This document shows, in pieces, positions 1-5,545 of a stretch of 7,716 bases of DNA. The notes under the pieces are model-generated. The model saw only the letters and a list, made by a program, of their open reading frames with translations. It did no database searches and had not been told where the DNA came from. Both the position numbers and the translations under genes were made by a program. Position 1 is the first letter of the stretch, and each line of letters starts with the position of its first letter. Source of the DNA: SHLQ01 sp051011575 (lineage in GTDB: Bacteria; Actinomycetota; Acidimicrobiia; Acidimicrobiales; SHLQ01); NCBI GenBank assembly GCA_051011575.1, contig JBPCTR010000221.1, positions 1 to 7,716 of the forward strand. The letters are read 5' to 3'.

Positions 1-499
1 GCGATCTCATATCGAGGAGGGCGCGATCGGTGGAGCCGAGATGCGAGCGAACGTCGTCTCGACCGACTCGACAGGTCTCCACGGCGGGGCCTGGTTGCAC
101 CCCGCCAGGCTCGGGTTCGATGACCTCCGCCGTCGTGGCAAAGCCACTGCTCATCCAGGCCGACCTGCCACCATCGAGGAGGGCAAGCTTGTCGCCGAAT
201 CCGGTCATGGTGAGTACCCAGTAGGTGTAAGTGCCGTACTGGATTGGGTCACCCACGAGCACGATCGTCGAGCTGTCTCGCACGCCGAGGCTTCTCAGAC
301 GACTGGTCATCACCTCGGCCGTTGGGAACTCGCGGTCGGTTTCGTGCCAGCAGAGGTCTTTCCAATTTGCGTAGCGAGCGCCCGGAACATGGGTGGTGAA
401 GTACGCAGCAGCGTCCGGTGAATCAGCGGACACCTCGAGAATGACGATGTCGTCATCGAGGTGTTCGTTCAACCATGTCGTATCGACCAGACGTTGCAT
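1..499 (-). CDS. Rhodanese-type sulfurtransferase, two-domain, 3' part missing
   Basis: Visible part is 166 codons from an ATG at 499 and runs off the left edge. Residues about 3-125 form a complete first rhodanese domain: N-terminal 'LVDTTWLNEHL' and 'IVILEVS', then 'HVPGARYANW' near 38-46 and 'LALLDGGRSAW' near 105-115, where the rhodanese fold has its LxGGxxxW signature. After a linker rich in Pro and Gly, 'DRALLDMRS' at 158-166 matches the start of a second rhodanese domain. This is the layout of thiosulfate or 3-mercaptopyruvate sulfurtransferases (SseA-like), where the first domain is structural and the second carries the catalytic cysteine persulfide. The active-site loop lies outside the window, so donor specificity and activity cannot be judged. 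The gene is divergent from the dioxygenase gene, with 74 bases between the two starts. A TATGGT hexamer ends 6 bases before the ATG, and a GGTGAG that could pair with 16S rRNA overlaps it, so either leaderless or SD-led initiation is possible. Confidence 0.85.
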   Translation of the reverse strand, partial: MQRLVDTTWLNEHLDDDIVILEVSADSPDAAAYFTTHVPGARYANWKDLCWHETDREFPTAEVMTSRLRSLGVRDSSTIVLVGDPIQYGTYTYWVLTMTGFGDKLALLDGGRSAWMSSGFATTAEVIEPEPGGVQPGPAVETCRVGRDDVRSHLGSTDRALLDMRS

Positions 500-505
500 C
501 TGCTC

Positions 506-511
506 ACCATA
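506..511 (-). promoter_or_regulatory. Candidate leaderless -10 hexamer for the sulfurtransferase
   Basis: On the minus strand the hexamer reads TATGGT, which fits the actinobacterial TANNNT -10 pattern. Six bases separate it from the ATG at 499, which would put the transcription start on or next to the start codon. No good -35 is visible at 16-18 bases. The call rests on position plus a low-information motif. Confidence 0.35.
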
Positions 512-561
512 AAGCTCGCGAGACGCTCCTCGTCCGCCTCGATGATCAACGCCTCACGACG

Positions 562-567
562 TAGATT
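562..567 (+). promoter_or_regulatory. Candidate leaderless -10 hexamer for the dioxygenase
   Basis: TAGATT (TANNNT type) ends 6 bases before the ATG at 574, and no Shine-Dalgarno sequence is present. This fits a leaderless transcript starting at the A of ATG. The -35 region is not convincing. It lies about 50 bases from the divergent candidate -10 of the sulfurtransferase, so the two promoters would sit back to back and could share regulation. Confidence 0.4.
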
Positions 568-573
568 GCGCGC

Positions 574-1437
574 ATGGGTACGCAGCCACTCCCGCGAGAG
601 ATCTCCACGGACGAGATCGAGACGTTTCACCGCGATGGTGTGGTCATGCTGCCGGGCATGTTCAACCGCTCGTGGATCGAGCTGCTGCACGCGGGCCTCG
701 ATCGACACCTGACCGCACCAACGAGCCGAGCCCGCGTGTGGGATCGCGATGATGCCGGGCGGACGATGTTCTGGGACAGCATGGCGTGGCAAGGCGTACC
801 CGAATACCAGCGCTTCGTCTTCGAATCACCAGCGGCTGAGATTGCAGGACGGCTGATGGGGTCCAGCAACGTCCACTACTTCTTCGACGCGGTGTTCGTG
901 CGATCCGCGGGCGCGCAGTTCGAAACCCCGTGGCATCAGGACGAGCCCTACTGGTCGGTCGACGGGCACGACACCTGCACGGTGTGGATGCCGCTCGTGC
1001 CGGTGCAGGCGAAGAGCGCATTGGCTTTCGTGCCGGGGTCTCATCGCAGCACCGTGACCTTCGATCAATACGACTTCGGTGCTCTCAATCCCGATGGCAA
1101 GGACGCGGTTGACCGAAGCGACTTCTCCGCGATCGCCGAGGCCGACATGCCCGACATCTCTGCCGACCCCGACGCCTTTGGCGTCGTGAGCTGGGACATG
1201 CGACCCGGCGACTGCGTCGTGTTCAACGGTCGTACGCTCCACGGTGGTTCTGGTCGCCTCGAGTCGAGAGAGGACCTGCGGGTCTTCACGTCCAAGTGGC
1301 TGGGCGATGACGTGCGCATCGCTTTTCGCGACGTGGGCATGGACCCCGACTTCAGCGACATCATGCGCGCCCACGCGCTCGCATCCGGGGACCGCCCCCG
1401 CACCGAGCTGCTACCCGAGGTCTGGGCCGCCACCTAG
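574..1437 (+). CDS. Phytanoyl-CoA dioxygenase (PhyH) family Fe(II)/2-oxoglutarate oxygenase
   Basis: 287 residues, the usual length for bacterial PhyH proteins and apparently complete. The family uses Fe(II), O2 and 2-oxoglutarate to hydroxylate a small organic substrate, releasing succinate and CO2. The iron-binding facial triad is visible: H121 and D123 in 'TPWHQDEPYW' and H223 in 'GRTLHGGSG'. R236 in 'DLRVFTSKW', 13 residues after the distal His, is placed like the Arg that holds the 2-oxoglutarate carboxylate. 'ALAFVPGSH' at 149-157 and 'MRPGDCVVFNGRTLH' before the distal His are typical family blocks. The N-terminus 'FHRDGVVMLPGMF' matches the family start and supports the ATG at 574, although no Shine-Dalgarno precedes it. 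The substrate is unknown: the family includes acyl-CoA, ectoine, quorum-signal and natural-product hydroxylases, and no neighbour settles it. Its TAG overlaps the TAG of the convergent macrodomain gene. Confidence 0.9.
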   Translation: MGTQPLPREISTDEIETFHRDGVVMLPGMFNRSWIELLHAGLDRHLTAPTSRARVWDRDDAGRTMFWDSMAWQGVPEYQRFVFESPAAEIAGRLMGSSNVHYFFDAVFVRSAGAQFETPWHQDEPYWSVDGHDTCTVWMPLVPVQAKSALAFVPGSHRSTVTFDQYDFGALNPDGKDAVDRSDFSAIAEADMPDISADPDAFGVVSWDMRPGDCVVFNGRTLHGGSGRLESREDLRVFTSKWLGDDVRIAFRDVGMDPDFSDIMRAHALASGDRPRTELLPEVWAAT

Positions 1438-1943
1438 GACAGGCGCTCGAGCAGAGACGTGTACACGTCGGCCGTGGCTTCGTCGAAGGCGATGAACCGA
1501 ACGTGCTCTACCGCGGTCGATTCCGTGCTCACCGTCGTTATCGCAATCCCTGTCGCTCTTTCGAGCGGGTAGCCGTAGACGCCCGTGCTTATCGCAGGAA
1601 ACGCAACGGATTTTGCGCCGATTTCATCGGCGCGGGCGAGCGATTCTCGGTAGCACGACGCGAGCAGGTCCGACTCTCCGTTTGTGCCGCCCTGCCACAC
1701 GGGTCCAACGGTGTGAATGACCCAACGTACGTCGAGGTCGAAGCCGGGGCTGACCTTGGCGCCGCCGGTCGGGCATCCGTGCAGGCCGCGGCAGTATCTC
1801 GCCAGCTCGGGTCCAGCCGCGCTATGGATTGCTCCATCGACGCCGCTCCCTCCGAGCAGGGACGAGTTGGCTGCGTTGACGATCGCGTCTACGGGTTGGC
1901 TGGTGATATCGCCCTGAACGACGGTCAGTGATGGCGGTGCCAT
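1434..1943 (-). CDS. Macrodomain protein, O-acetyl-ADP-ribose deacetylase (YmdB) type
   Basis: 169 residues from the ATG at 1943, nearly the size of E. coli YmdB, and made almost entirely of one macrodomain. Motifs: 'VVQGDITSQPVDAIVNAANSSLLGGSGVDGAIH', whose GDIT and NAAN-(x)-LLGGSGVDGAIH blocks line the ADP-ribose pocket in the MacroD/YmdB class, then 'VIHTVGPVW' and 'AFPAISTGVYGYP', the loop that clamps the distal ribose and phosphates. Known members remove acetyl from O-acetyl-ADP-ribose or cleave ADP-ribose from acidic side chains. The Asn and Asp used by MacroD-type hydrolases are present in the first block, so activity is expected. The ATG at 1943 is preferred to the in-frame GTG at 1952, because AAGGTGG lies 5-8 bases before the ATG but overlaps the GTG. 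It is second in a minus-strand pair, 47 bases after the phosphatase-fusion gene, and may also have its own promoter (TAAGGT, 7 bases upstream). Confidence 0.93.
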   Translation of the reverse strand: MAPPSLTVVQGDITSQPVDAIVNAANSSLLGGSGVDGAIHSAAGPELARYCRGLHGCPTGGAKVSPGFDLDVRWVIHTVGPVWQGGTNGESDLLASCYRESLARADEIGAKSVAFPAISTGVYGYPLERATGIAITTVSTESTAVEHVRFIAFDEATADVYTSLLERLS

Positions 1944-1950
1944 TGCGCCC

Positions 1951-1956
1951 ACCTTA
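1951..1956 (-). promoter_or_regulatory. TAAGGT before macrodomain start: SD and/or leaderless -10
   Basis: On the minus strand TAAGGT lies 7 bases before the ATG at 1943. It reads both as an AAGGTGG Shine-Dalgarno core and as a TANNNT -10 hexamer at leaderless spacing. The ribosome-binding role is the more conservative reading because the gene follows a co-directional neighbour at 47 bases. Confidence 0.4.
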
Positions 1957-1990
1957 GGAGTGAGCGAGGCGTCCGCTCATTCGGCTTTAC

Positions 1991-2980
1991 CTAGTGTTCG
2001 GCCCTGCGCTCGACCTCGCGGGTCCAGTCCTTGTTCCAGGTGCTGGTATGGGGCCACAGGCACTGCGCCTCGGTGAGTGCGTCGTCGGCCGAGAGCCCGA
2101 GCTCACCGCCGAGAAGCAGTCGAAGGACAAGGCCCGTGCGGGAGGCGCCGTGACGGCAGTGCACGAGAACCGGCTGCCCGGCCGCTCTCGCCGCACTCAC
2201 CTCGGCAAGGATCTCGTCGATCACGGTCGCGAGACTCGGGTTGGCGTCGGATCGGGGCGTGTCGTCGATGTGGAACGTGATGTGGTGGCGATGGCTGTCG
2301 CAGGTTCCATCGTCGTCGCACAGCGAGAGCACGAGCCCGTCCGGATGGGCGTCGGTGAAACGCGACACGCCGAACAGATTCGACATCCACAGCCCGGGCA
2401 AGACCTCGCGCGGGCCTCGGCGATTGCGCGGGTCGTACCAGTTCGGTCGTTCGATACGAAGGAGTCGATTGGTGAGCCCGCCCAGATAGCGACGACCGCG
2501 ACGATCGTCCGGTGAACGCATCGTCGATACCAGCCGCGCAGGAACCGCAGCCACGCCCCCTTCGAGCCCTGCGATCGCACCGACCAACCGCGTCAGCTCC
2601 GGTTCGCCTCCCGCGGCCGACACCGCGTCGACAAATGGACTCGAACGAGCGAGTTCGGCCGCTTTGGCGATGAGTGGATCGCTCAACTCGCGACGGCCAT
2701 CGTTCTCGAGGCCGCGCTGCACCACGTCGATGAACGCGACCGTTGTGACTTCGACCAGGAGTGGCGGCGGTCCGGACGCGAGACCGATCGCCGGCGCAAC
2801 CGAGTCGGCGGGGGACAGATCGACCGGAACCGGCGCGCCGGCCAACATGGCCTCGGCGACGTCGAGCGATCGCATGGCTCCCTCGGTCCACGATGACGAT
2901 TCGCGAGCGAGGGCATCAGCCACGAGCGCGCCGACGATCGCACCGAGTCCGGCTTGCCAGCGGAACTGCTCCGACGTCAC
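1991..2980 (-). CDS. Degenerate ADP-ribosylglycohydrolase-like domain fused to dual-specificity phosphatase
   Basis: 329 residues from a GTG at 2980; the open frame is closed by a stop just upstream and no other good start exists. Residues about 190-329 are a cysteine-based protein phosphatase domain: 'EVLPGLWMSNL' opens the fold, D239/D240 in 'FHIDDTPRSD' are the likely general acid, and 'HCRHGASRTG' at 274-283 is the CX5R phosphate loop with nucleophile C275 and R281. Residues about 8-175 resemble the DraG/ARH fold: 'GAIVGALVADALA' at 13-25, then 'SSSWTEGAMRSLDVAEAML' at 28-46 where active enzymes have WTDD plus a helix, and 'LVGAIAGLEGGVAAVPARL' at 132-150, the usual C-terminal block. The metal-binding TDD and DxDT positions read TEG and EPELT, and the middle is about 100 residues short. 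This domain is therefore probably catalytically dead and may bind ADP-ribose or a partner. The pairing with a macrodomain gene suggests a role in ADP-ribose or ADP-ribose-phosphate turnover. The phosphatase call is firm; the N-terminal assignment is moderate. Confidence 0.82.
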   Translation of the reverse strand: MTSEQFRWQAGLGAIVGALVADALARESSSWTEGAMRSLDVAEAMLAGAPVPVDLSPADSVAPAIGLASGPPPLLVEVTTVAFIDVVQRGLENDGRRELSDPLIAKAAELARSSPFVDAVSAAGGEPELTRLVGAIAGLEGGVAAVPARLVSTMRSPDDRRGRRYLGGLTNRLLRIERPNWYDPRNRRGPREVLPGLWMSNLFGVSRFTDAHPDGLVLSLCDDDGTCDSHRHHITFHIDDTPRSDANPSLATVIDEILAEVSAARAAGQPVLVHCRHGASRTGLVLRLLLGGELGLSADDALTEAQCLWPHTSTWNKDWTREVERRAEH

Positions 2981-2987
2981 CTCATCG

Positions 2988-2993
2988 ATCGTA
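2988..2993 (-). promoter_or_regulatory. Candidate leaderless -10 hexamer for the phosphatase-fusion gene
   Basis: On the minus strand TACGAT (TANNNT type) is followed by 7 bases and then the GTG at 2980. There is no Shine-Dalgarno at workable distance, so a leaderless transcript for the pair is plausible. No clear -35 is seen 16-18 bases further upstream. Confidence 0.4.
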
Positions 2994-3081
2994 CGGGCTG
3001 GCGCAGAGGCTCATCCGGTCAGGACCTCGGTCTCTGGTCGCTCTTCGTCAGACGGTATTCGCTGGAAGAAGAAGCCACCTC

Positions 3082-3090
3082 GAGGAGGGA
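3082..3090 (+). promoter_or_regulatory. Strong Shine-Dalgarno fixing the GTG start of the lipoprotein gene
   Basis: GAGGAGGGA contains AGGAGG, a full anti-SD match, 5 bases before the GTG at 3094. The reading frame is open far upstream (to about 2761), but that part overlaps the divergent phosphatase gene. This site and the signal peptide that follows identify the true start. Confidence 0.85.
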
Positions 3091-3093
3091 GCC

Positions 3094-4059
3094 GTGATCC
3101 GGAGTCACGACGAATCAAGAAAATCGCGACGTTCACTGATCGCACTTCTGGCGATCGCCTTGCTGGTGACTGCTTCCTGTAGCGGCAACGGTGACGATGA
3201 TGTTACGACCGGCTCGACGACGACGTCGGCTCGAGCTACGACGACCACGACTGAGCCGGATCCCACAACGACGCCGACGACCGACGCGCCCACCACAACC
3301 GAACCTTCGACAACGGCCCCCACAACAATTCCTGCTGTCGATCTCGAGACCGTCAACGTGTACTGGCTGAAGGACACGGGGATTGCGGTTGGAGGTCGTG
3401 AGATCGACATCGACTCGGGAGCTGCCGGCGCGATGGCTGAGCTGCTCGCCGGGCCCAACATCCTGGAGACCGATCTGGGAATGGTGAGTGCTGTGCCAGC
3501 CGGGACCGAGGTTCTCGGGGTGTTCGTCGACGACGGCGTAGCAACCATCGATCTGTCGAACGACTTCGAGACGACCGGGTTGGGAACGTCGGGTGAGATC
3601 GGACTCGTCTCCCAGGTCGTGTTCACACTGACGCAGTTCCCGACGGTGGACTCGGTCGACATCACGATCGATGGTGAGGCCCGCGATGCGATCCTGAGCC
3701 ATGGGCTCGAGGCGACCGGGCTGACCCGAGAGGGCTTCCACGATGCCATCGCCCCTGAGATCGTGGTCGAATCGCCGTATCCGGGAGAGGTCATCACCTC
3801 CCCGATTGTGGTGAGTGGGTTCAGCCGAACCTTCGAGGCGAGCATCGTCTACAGCGTCATCATCCCGAGCGGCGAGATTGTCCACGAGGGGTTCACGACA
3901 GCGGCCCAACCCGACGTGCACCTTTTCGGTCCGTTCGAATTCGTCGCCGAATTCGAGGCCGGAATCAGCGGCTTCGGGTCGGTCATCGTCTGGGAGGAGT
4001 CGGCTCTGGACGGCTCGCAGATCAACACCTACGAGGTCCCCGTAAGGATGGAGCCCTAG
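3094..4059 (+). CDS. GerMN-Gmad2 domain lipoprotein with Thr-rich stalk
   Basis: 321 residues from a GTG behind a strong Shine-Dalgarno. Residues 1-29 are a lipoprotein signal: basic 'RKSRRS', hydrophobic 'LIALLAIALLV', then 'TASC' with C29 as the lipidated cysteine (Thr at -3 is less common but tolerated). Residues about 38-79 are a stalk in which roughly half the positions are Thr, with Pro, Glu and Asp, likely spanning the cell wall and perhaps glycosylated. Residues about 85-195 are a GerMN domain: 'VNVYWLKDTG', 'AMAELLAGP', 'GVATIDLSNDFE', 'VVFTLTQFPTVDSVDITIDG'. Residues about 222-318 are a Gmad2 Ig-like domain: 'IVVESPYPGEVITSPIVVSG', 'FEASIVYSVI', 'EGFTTAAQPDVHLFGPFEF'. Similar modules occur in spore germination protein GerM and actinobacterial LpqB, but here they mark a generic envelope protein, not sporulation. 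The exact role is unknown. It is divergent from the phosphatase gene and ends 7 bases from the convergent MFS gene. Confidence 0.88.
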   Translation: MIRSHDESRKSRRSLIALLAIALLVTASCSGNGDDDVTTGSTTTSARATTTTTEPDPTTTPTTDAPTTTEPSTTAPTTIPAVDLETVNVYWLKDTGIAVGGREIDIDSGAAGAMAELLAGPNILETDLGMVSAVPAGTEVLGVFVDDGVATIDLSNDFETTGLGTSGEIGLVSQVVFTLTQFPTVDSVDITIDGEARDAILSHGLEATGLTREGFHDAIAPEIVVESPYPGEVITSPIVVSGFSRTFEASIVYSVIIPSGEIVHEGFTTAAQPDVHLFGPFEFVAEFEAGISGFGSVIVWEESALDGSQINTYEVPVRMEP

Positions 4060-4078
4060 CCGAGCATCACGCCTCGGC
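4059..4078. terminator. Weak stem-loop between convergent stops
   Basis: GCCGAG at 4059-4064 and CTCGGC at 4073-4078 form a perfect 6-bp stem with an 8-base loop, placed between and over the ends of the convergent lipoprotein and MFS genes. No T-run follows on either strand, so it is not a standard intrinsic terminator. It may only stabilise 3' ends or be chance. Confidence 0.25.
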
Positions 4079-5419
4079 GTGGTCGAAGAGATGAGCGTTG
4101 TGGAGGAATCCATGCACGCTGAAGTGTTGGGTCGCCTCGTCATGATGGGGCGGATACACGATCGCCGAAGCGAGGGCCCCGATCATGCAACCGACCCCGC
4201 AGATGGCGAACGCCAGACCGAAGTTGTCGAGGTCGCCGAGCCAGCCTCCGAGGATCGGGAAGATGATTCCGCCTGCTCCATATGAGACGAACACCCATGG
4301 GTAGTTCGTACCGACGACGCCGTTGCCGAACTCGTCGGCGGTCAGCGCGGGGAAGAGAGCGAAGTTGCCGCCGAAATTGAATCCGATGAGTGTGGCGGCG
4401 AGATAGAGCGACCACTCCGAGCTGGCCATCGGAATGAACGCGACGAGGAACAAACCCTGGCTCGCGGCCATCGTGACGACCGAACGCTTGCGGCCGAGAT
4501 TGTCGCTGAGCGCACCCCAGATCACCCGGCCGGCGCCGTTCGCAAGACTGAAGAAGACCGCCATCGCTGTACCAGCGATGGCGCTCGCGTCTGCGTCGGT
4601 GACGCCGGAATCGGTGAGCGCCTCGATCGGATAGATCTTCATGAGCCCGATCGCCATCAGCCCCGCGCCTGCGCTCATCGCAAATGTGAGCGAGAGGAGA
4701 TGGAACTGCGGCGTGCGAATCATTTCCCGCGGCGTGAACTCGTCGCCACCTTCGCCCGCGACCACGGGAGGCGTGAAGCCGGCGGGAAGCCACCCGGTCG
4801 GCGGCATCCGCATCGTGGTCGAGCCGGCGAGCACGATCGACGCGAACGCGACGCCATAGATGAGGTACGTCGAACCGAGACCGACCTCGTCGATCAGGTT
4901 CCCCCACGAGCCCGCGATCTTGATCCAGCCGAGAGCGCCGAAGCCGAACCCCGCCACCGCGACGCCGGTGATTGTGCCCTTGTGATCAGGGAACCAGCGC
5001 ATGCCGACTGCGATGGGAACGACGTACGCGAGTCCGATGCCGGCCCCTCCGATGAGGCCTACTCCGATCAATACCGGCCAGAAGCTCGTACCACCGCCGA
5101 GCGATGCAAACGCATACCCGGCGCCCAGCGTGATGCCTCCGGCGGCGGCGGTCCTCCGGGGACCGAAGTCCTTCAAGTTTCGTCCGGCAAAGACCATGAC
5201 GATGGCGAAGGTGGCCAAGCCGGTGGAGAACACGAATTGTGTCTGGACGTTCGTCCACCCGGCGTCCTTTAAGGCAGGGGTGAAAACCGACCACGCATAG
5301 ATCGCTCCGAGACAGATCTGTATGAGTACAGCCCCGATCACGACCGGCCAACGCTGCACGGCGATCGGCGGCTTGGTTTCAGATTCTGATGTCTCCACGG
5401 CGGGCCTGACGTGGTTCAC
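4067..5419 (-). CDS. MFS transporter, OFA (oxalate/formate antiporter-like) family
   Basis: 450 residues from a GTG at 5419; an in-frame GTG 7 codons later is an alternative, and neither has a clear Shine-Dalgarno. About 12 hydrophobic segments are visible from residue 24 to 422, with a central cytoplasmic loop near 203-236. OFA signatures: 'GAIYAWSVFTP' in TM1 (38-48), 'RWFPDHKGTITGVAVAGFGFGA' near 141-162, and the MFS loop 'GALSDNLGRKR' at 302-312. The family moves small carboxylates such as oxalate, formate or lactate, but many members have unknown substrates. The TM11 region reads 'WVFVSYGAGG', without an obvious lysine like the one oxalate carriers use, so oxalate transport is not supported (inference without alignment). 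The last 28 residues carry seven His (positions 425, 426, 432, 436, 440, 443, 447), which is unusual. It lies 126 bases after the APC permease gene on the same strand, so the two may be co-transcribed. Confidence 0.88.
   Translation of the reverse strand: MNHVRPAVETSESETKPPIAVQRWPVVIGAVLIQICLGAIYAWSVFTPALKDAGWTNVQTQFVFSTGLATFAIVMVFAGRNLKDFGPRRTAAAGGITLGAGYAFASLGGGTSFWPVLIGVGLIGGAGIGLAYVVPIAVGMRWFPDHKGTITGVAVAGFGFGALGWIKIAGSWGNLIDEVGLGSTYLIYGVAFASIVLAGSTTMRMPPTGWLPAGFTPPVVAGEGGDEFTPREMIRTPQFHLLSLTFAMSAGAGLMAIGLMKIYPIEALTDSGVTDADASAIAGTAMAVFFSLANGAGRVIWGALSDNLGRKRSVVTMAASQGLFLVAFIPMASSEWSLYLAATLIGFNFGGNFALFPALTADEFGNGVVGTNYPWVFVSYGAGGIIFPILGGWLGDLDNFGLAFAICGVGCMIGALASAIVYPPHHDEATQHFSVHGFLHNAHLFDHAEA
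4559..4583. repeat. Perfect 11-bp inverted repeat with 3-base loop inside the MFS gene
   Basis: Left arm CGCCATCGCTG at 4559-4569, loop TAC at 4570-4572, right arm its exact complement at 4573-4583. It codes for the 'IAGTAMA' stretch near residue 281 of the transporter, so the DNA symmetry is not needed by the protein. An 11-bp perfect stem with so short a loop is rare by chance, but no function is known. Confidence 0.6.
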
Positions 5420-5545
5420 CCGCTTACTGGCGCGGCCGTGACGTCGTACTCGTATGGGCCAAGGTCCTGCAATCTGGAGTCAGCCTGCGCCGATCGATGC
5501 AAGCGCTCCGAACGCGTTGGATGTGAGATGTCGATGTCGGGCGAG

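Noticed and set aside
1944..1952. GTG at 1952 as start of the macrodomain gene
   Set aside because: The AAGGTGG ribosome-binding sequence overlaps that GTG, whereas it is well spaced for the ATG at 1943; the extra residues 'MGA' have no family support.
2103..2891. Second minus-strand open frame (262 codons) within the phosphatase-fusion gene
   Set aside because: Arg/Ser-rich shadow frame; the 1991-2980 frame carries the phosphatase CX5R motif and ARH-like blocks.
2761..3093. Upstream extension of the lipoprotein reading frame
   Set aside because: It is Arg/Pro-rich, overlaps the divergent phosphatase gene antisense, and precedes a strong Shine-Dalgarno, GTG and signal peptide at 3082-3180 that mark the real start.
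3937..3954. Two GAATTC sites 12 bases apart in the lipoprotein gene
   Set aside because: They encode the repeated Glu-Phe of 'FEFVAEFE' in the Gmad2 domain; no wider repeat is present, so this is coding coincidence.
3133..4143. Long minus-strand open frame (336 codons) opposite the lipoprotein gene
   Set aside because: Its product is low-complexity and rich in Arg, Gly and Asp, with no recognisable domain. Such frames are expected opposite GC-rich genes.
5420..5545. 126-base gap between the two transporter genes as a possible small gene, terminator or promoter
   Set aside because: No convincing ORF with ribosome-binding site, no stem-loop with T-run, and no clear -35/-10 pair. A weak TTGCAG/TACGAC pair at 18-base spacing is too poor to report.
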